NCBI GenBank assembly: GCA_029717555.1
Contig: JAMDHS010000103.1
Span: 1-64,000, forward strand
Direction: 5' to 3'
Source of the DNA: Peribolospora baueri
Lineage: Eukaryota > Basidiomycota > Peribolosporomycetes > Peribolosporales > Peribolosporaceae
Length of the DNA: 64,000 bases
The notes under the pieces were generated by a model. The model ran no database searches and was not told the DNA's origin. It saw only the letters and a program-made list of their open reading frames with translations. Position 1 is the first letter of the stretch. The number at the start of each line of letters is the position of its first letter. Of the stretch, positions 58,889 through 64,000 are shown piece after piece. The position numbers and the translations under genes are program-made.

Positions 58889-61800
58889 GGATGTCGACGG
58901 TGAGCGGATGAACGATGGATTTGGAGAGAAGAGATGGACGGAGGACGGACTGTACCACACACACGCTTTCGTCCAGGCGAATTGCAGATACAGAGGGAGA
59001 AAGGAAGGTGGGAAAGAAACAGAAGTGATCTGGAGAGAGCGAGCGAGCCGTGCGCCGTTCGTTTCCTACAGCCGCCGTCTTTCTTCATTCTACGAACAAC
59101 CAAACCTGCAAATGCGGGCTTGCCCTGCCGTTTAGAAAAGAGCTTGGCGTCTGCAGGCAAGCTGGGAAGGGAACGGCGTCACGGACACCGAGGTCGTACA
59201 GCACCCCGTCGGTCTTGACGGTGAGGTGAGCGTGGCCCTCGCTGAGCTCGACCATCCTTCAGCAGACCCGTTTGGGCGCCGGTCAGGTGGATGGAGCGCG
59301 TGGACCCCTTCTGGGAGCAGGGAAGGGGAAAGGAGACGGGATGCGTCGACGCTTTCGCCGACCGTCTCGCCTGCGGGCGGTGGCGGTGCACAGGGCGACG
59401 CCGTGCGCTCGGTCAGCTCAGACTTGCATCTCCGTTGCTCCTTTTTCTTTCATGCGCGTCGCTCGAGGTGGATTTACAGCCGGCCGAGAGCGGTGGCATA
59501 CCGGCCGGCGATCACTAGCACAACGAGGGAGGATTGCTGCGCATTTCCAAGTTGCGCCCCATCGCCTAAAGAAAACGCTCTCGTCGGTGCGTACAGTACG
59601 GTATGTCCCACACCGTACGCAAGAAAGTGAGTAGATGTCAAACGGCATCATTGATAAGAGACAGTCGGCCAGCCGACGAGCTGCGGAATCCAAAGGAGAC
59701 CGGGCGGCGGCGGCGGCCGGTGCGAAGGACGAAGGAGCGGAGGAAGCGACGGTGACGTCAGCGGGCACCTTATTTTCGAGTGCGGACGATATCTCGGCGA
59801 CCAAAGTCGGCGAACCGAAGAGAGGGCGAACGTGGAGAAGAAGAGCGTGCCAGGTAGAGCGCGCGATAGGCGATGGACAGGCCGGAAATGAATTTGAAGA
59901 AGACCAAGGGACGGTGGCGACGATCGTTTGGGCGGTGTGGGACGGATCTAGCGGCGGTCGTAGAAGGAGGAGCGGGATCGCCTGATGACCGTTGGGGGGC
60001 AGCTTTGGTGTTGTTCACTTGCGCCGGACCATCCCACCTCGCCCCGTCCAAGGCCGGCCGTCCCGCCGTCGTCGCCAACCGCCGGCGGGCGGTGGCGGCG
60101 TGTTGGCGGCCAAGGTTGCCTCCCTCTCTGAGTTGCAAGCGCCGCCGTCGAGCTCTTCTCCACTTGTTCTGTTAGCTAATCCGTGCGCCGCCATGGCACG
60201 CCATCCACCCTAGTCCATGCTGGACGATGCTATCTACGCGCACCTTTTCTGTCCTTCACACCCCGCGACGTCGGCGCAGTAGGTATCGCCACTAAGGTCG
60301 TCGTCCACCTCGGTAGCTCCAAGTTGGGTACACTGTGTATAATGAGCGTCCAGTCCAGCCCATCTTCGCGCGGCGCGGCGACTCACCACGTCCTCCTGTC
60401 CGAGTACATCCCTCACTCGTGAACTGATGGTCATTTACATTTACGCCGCCGCCGGCGCCCATGCTGCGTGGAGGCAAGGTTTCACTCTCAGCGGCCTTAA
60501 GATGAAGATGTCCAGGGATGTACAGGTAAGGAACGCCGCCTCGCTCTATCTCCGCCACGTCCATTCGGGCCTTTGGACATTCTACGTTAACTGCACGTTC
60601 TCCATCGGATCCGCCACACGGTAAACAACGGGAACACGCACCTCGTGGCGCGATCCCATCCCAAGCTCGGCGGCATAACATCCATCTGCTCCTCTTATCT
60701 CTCCCACGCCGGAGATGCCGGCGCGACGACCGTTCGTTTCTCTTTAACCTCGTCCCGCCGAGTCGAATCGAGTCGGCTCTGAGAGAAAGCGGTGTGCCGC
60801 CCGCAAACAAACAGGCCGGGCAGTGTCGAGGGGCGTGAACGACTGCCTGTCCGTGCTGCATCCTCCCGCGGGGGGCGACGGCTCAGCCGGCGCAGTGCGG
60901 CAGGGCCCCAATGGGGGGAGAGGAAGACGAAAGAAAGAGTCGAGCGGACGACGCCCTCCTCGTTCCGCCGCGCTTCCGTTTCTATCCACGTCACTCCACC
61001 CATCGGCGGAGGGTGAGCGTTCGAGGCGGCTCGGCTGGCCTCGCCGTGAGCGGTGGCCCAGTGGATGGGCGAAGGAGACGGGAGGAGCGAAGGAGCGATG
61101 AGAAAAAAAGGCTGTCGACGAAGAAGAAGAAGGAGGCCGACGTGGACGGCGGCAGGAGAGGGAAGAGAAGGATCGACGATGCATGGGGAGGAGGAAGAAG
61201 GAAAGGCAAGGGAAGAAAGGCGGTTCTCCGTGAAGGCGACTAGTTTAGGACTGCGTACCTGCAGTGTGCACTCTCATGCACACACTCGGTACGGCGCCAT
61301 ATAGCCGTCCGTCGGCGGTATGACGACTTTGGAGCCGTACCAGGCGGTGGCGCATCATTAGATGATACGGTAGATAGTGCGGAACGCCGTCGGGTCTGAT
61401 CACGGTGCATACAGACTGGCACCAACGTAGAGTAGATCGACGCAAGCGAGACAGGCTCGATCAGGTCCGAACGAACGGATGGGGAGCGGGCGGGCGGGCG
61501 AACGGGCGAGGGAGAAGAGGAGAGAACGATGGAAGGCGCCTTGGTCTTGGTCTTGTTCGGTCATCGAAGCTAAGCGTGCGTCGGACATGGACTGTCTAGC
61601 ACGGATAGGGCGAGTCGAAGCCGACGGGGGCGTTCTTTTTCCTCGTTTTTTTTGTTCTTTCGTTCGTTCTTTTGTTCTCTCGTTCTTTCGCTCGTTCTTT
61701 CGTTCTTCTTTCCGTGGCCTCGTCCGCCGGTCTTCGACGTGGGATTCGACGAGACGTCGCGGGGAGAATGGAGAGACGTCGGCGAGAAAAGGGGGAGGAG

Positions 61801-62674
61801 GACCACCGACCGACCCGACTGTGCGGCGTTCATTCAGTTGAGCCGACGCAATCCGTCGTCGACCCGCGAAGGGACTGGACCGGTTACGTCACTGGTCCGG
61901 TCGGTCGGACGATCTTGCGCACGCTTGCAGCTCCCGTCTCCTCATTGCCTCCGTCCCGTCCCGTCGTTACCGTCCTTGCTTTCTTTCTGTGTTCGCTCGG
62001 TTCCCTCGTGCGACAGACAGTGCGGTTTCGAGTCGAGTCGGATCGATCGAATCGAACGCCAGCGCTGGGTTCGTTGGGAAAGAAGAAGAAGAAGAAGAAG
62101 AGAGAAGAAAGAAGAAGGAAGACGGAGAGCGGAAGGAAGAGACGGCGTGCGTTTGAGTCCGACGCCGACTCTTTCATCGTCCCCGGCTTTTCCTTTGTTC
62201 GTTCGTTCGTTGTTCATCCGTTCGTACCCGCCCGCCGTTCTTTCCACGCGGCCTACCCGAGCTGCCATGCCAGCTGCGGCTCCGTCGATCGGCGGCTGCA
62301 TGTGCATGAAGATAGACATGCGCAGTCGTTCGTCTTCTGTGCGCGTTCCTCGCAGGCCACGAGGAGCAAGAGGGGATGATGTCGAGGAGCGGCGGGTGGA
62401 TGGATGGATGGATGGCTTGCTGATGCAGATCACCGACGCCGCTGGTCGTCGTCGCTCTCCTTCTTCCTCGCTCATCGTCCCGTCCAACGACGCCCTTCGC
62501 ACTCGGTTAGGTTACATGTATGTACGGGGCGCTGAGCCCACGCCACGCCATGCCACGCCACGCCCACCGTCGCCACCGGGGCTTGCCCGAACCGTCGCCG
62601 CCGTCGTCGTGGCTTCATCCATCGCTCCCTGCTGGCGAAGCGTAGTGTAGTTTAGTCAACGTGCGGGGCGATCG

Positions 62675-62702
62675 ATCGCTTGCTTGCTTGCTTGCTTGCT
62701 TC
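62675..62702. repeat. CTTG tetranucleotide microsatellite
   Basis: The sequence gcttgcttgcttgcttgctt is a pure run of the tetranucleotide in the gene-poor right end, followed shortly by a ctagctagctag run. Confidence 0.85.
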
Positions 62703-63336
62703 CTGGCTGACTGCCTAGCTAGCTAGCAGGCCGCTTGGTCCGACGCTTGGGAGCGTTCTTGGAACGACGGCGATCTCCGGCAGAGCACTTGTGGTGCGTA
62801 GTGGATGGGACGCGCCGGTGCTAGTTATCGTCGTCGCCGTTGGTGGCCGTCGTCGTCGTCGATCGTCGTCACCATTCACCGTCATTTTCTTGTTCCTTTC
62901 CTTTCCTTCCACCCCTCCCCAGACTTCCTTCCGCTCGGCTCGTCTCGTCTGCCCCACGTCCACTTCTCCTCTCCTTCCCTCCTCCCTGCCCTCCGCCTCG
63001 CCAACGAGCCTTCCCTCCACCTTTCTTTCCTCCCTGCTTCCGTCCGACGCCCTCCTTCTGTCTCTCCTATTTCCGTTTCTCAAATTGGATATCTCGCTGA
63101 TCGGCGACGCCCGTGCTGCGCTTGCGTTCCTCCTCTCTCTCTGTGTGTGTCTCTCTCTCCTCTTCTCTCTCCCTCTCTCTTCTCCGTTCGAACAGCGCCC
63201 TCGGCTGCAGTACATAGATAGTCGCCCACAGTGAGCCGTCGTAGTAACTAGTCCGACCGTCGTAGTCCTACAAGTCCTACACCCTCCCACGCGCTGCTCC
63301 TCCTGCTGCGCTTCCTTCCCGTTCTTGCTCCCAGAC

Positions 63337-63337
<1 letters not shown>

Positions 63338-63368
<31 letters not shown>
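63338..63368. repeat. GAC trinucleotide microsatellite
   Basis: About ten consecutive cga/gac units, ending at gtcgtg. Lies in the presumed 5' leader of the off-window gene; in one frame it would encode poly-Arg, which I do not believe is translated. Confidence 0.85.
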
Positions 63369-64000
63369 TCGTGCCACGACGCTCGAGACGACCAACCACG
63401 CCGACCGCCAGATAGAAGAACGCCCTCACCCTCCCTCTTCCTTCCTCCCCGTTCTTTCTCCTCCATCTCGCCACCCCGCTAACGACGACCGGCCGTCTTT
63501 TGACTCGCATCGCTCCCCTCGTCTCGTCTCGCCACGCCACACCACACACACACCCACCCACGTACCCACGCACCCACTCCCACACCCGACCGCGACCACC
63601 TACGGCCTCTCTCCTCTTCATCTCCCCGTCGCGCCGGTCGTCGACCTCCATAAGTCACTTAGGTCGCACCTGCGATCGGCCAGATCGACGACGTGCAGCA
63701 GCGCAGCAGCAGTCACACCAGCACCAGCGCCGGCACCACCACCAGTATCAGCGCTGTTAGTCCCCTCTGCGCTATCATACCGAACAGCTGGCTGGTAAGT
63801 GTGATCGATATATCCGTTCTCGACGTCTTTCCCGATCGGATCGGATCAGATATGGTGGGCGGATAGAAGAGAAGAGATGAAAAGAGACGAGACGAGGTTA
63901 CCGTCCGTCGTCGTCATCGTCGTCGTCGTCGCGAGATCGGCGCCGCGTATCATCGTATCGTGTCCGTCCAATTATGCTCCGCTCCGATCGTGTCGACGGC

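Larger units (their letters stand above)
58889..64000. promoter_or_regulatory. Gene-poor 5 kb, probable upstream region and long leader of an off-window gene
   Basis: No gene supported on either strand over 5.1 kb. Contents: TGACGTCA palindrome at 59753-59760; a T/C tract with ttcgttctttcgttcg units at 61632-61720; aagaag run at 62079-62100; a ttcgttcgttcg run near 62198-62212; gatg units at 62397-62413; (cttg)n at 62675-62702; CT-rich sequence 62880-63190; (cgacga)n at 63338-63368. A canonical donor (ggctg|gtaagtgtg) at about 63796 follows a long proline/serine-rich open frame without a convincing ATG. This fits a long spliced 5' leader for a plus-strand gene beyond 64000. Confidence 0.4.

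Noticed and set aside
59087-59258. Minus-strand ATG frame starting MVELSEGHAHLTVKTDG
   Set aside because: Reads naturally but has only 56 codons, no recognised family and no supporting exon; could be chance in GC-rich DNA.
59635-59985. Plus-strand frame starting MSNGIIDKRQSASRRAAESK and the opposing Ala-rich minus-strand frame
   Set aside because: Two overlapping frames of equal quality on opposite strands; neither shows a motif, domain or convincing splice partner.
63325-63798. Open frame rich in Arg, Pro, Ser and His before the terminal splice donor
   Set aside because: No in-frame ATG with a plausible context, starts in a GAC microsatellite, composition follows simple repeats; better read as leader sequence.

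Overview
The window is a gene-dense stretch of a fungal nuclear genome with about 16 recognisable protein genes on both strands. Almost all are split by short GT-AG introns, typically 50-150 nt. Elongation factor 3, a Met30/SconB F-box protein, a chromodomain-containing EF3 ABC2 domain, a DUF6533-like membrane protein and a multi-exon DAL5-type transporter together point to a basidiomycete. The GC-rich coding style and protein features suggest a Pucciniomycotina yeast (Rhodotorula/Sporobolomyces-like), but that lower-rank placement is inference. Exon structures were derived by hand from splice sites and family knowledge; for nearly every gene the summed exon length is a multiple of three.

Layout. 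0.9-3.5 kb: SRP54 (-). 3.9-4.6 kb: small C2H2 zinc-finger protein (+), divergent from SRP54. 5.1-6.6 kb: PPxY-bearing fungal protein of unknown function (-). 7.2-11.5 kb: elongation factor 3 (-, 10 exons). 12.4-13.4 kb: SAM-dependent methyltransferase (-) whose frame is interrupted three times. 13.8-15.8 kb: secreted/ER coiled-coil protein (+). 16.7-20.1 kb: Met30/SconB-type F-box WD40 protein (-). 21.3-22.9 kb: NSRP1-like splicing regulator (+). 23.1-24.8 kb: PRCC-like splicing protein (-). 25.1-26.2 kb: thymidylate kinase (-). 27.0-28.3 kb: complex I subunit NDUFA8 (+). 28.8-29.8 kb: ISU1 iron-sulfur scaffold (+). 30.3-33.4 kb: ALG8 glucosyltransferase (+). 34.3-36.5 kb: dynamitin (-). 37.4-43.0 kb: very long NAD kinase (+). 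44.3-47.1 kb: DAL5-type MFS permease (+, 14 exons including micro-exons).

From 47.1 to about 54.8 kb the sequence changes character. It holds a decayed Ty3/gypsy-type LTR element, two degraded copies of a nuclease-like gene family, a near-perfect 154-bp inverted repeat that abuts the LTR, a short tandem repeat, a DUF6533-like membrane-protein gene and a 122-bp stray copy of part of it. This is the accessory, rearranged part of the window. An O-methyltransferase (56.5-58.9 kb, +) follows. The last 5 kb (58.9-64.0 kb) has no gene I can support; its long pyrimidine tracts, simple repeats and a terminal splice donor look like the promoter and long 5' leader of a gene beyond the right edge.

Most of the genes are housekeeping: protein targeting, translation elongation, nucleotide and cofactor synthesis, Fe-S assembly, respiration, N-glycosylation, dynein motor function and splicing. 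They do not form one pathway. The unusual material is the rearranged block, the interrupted methyltransferase, the 3' tandem duplication behind NAD kinase and the strongly extended NAD kinase and Met30 proteins.
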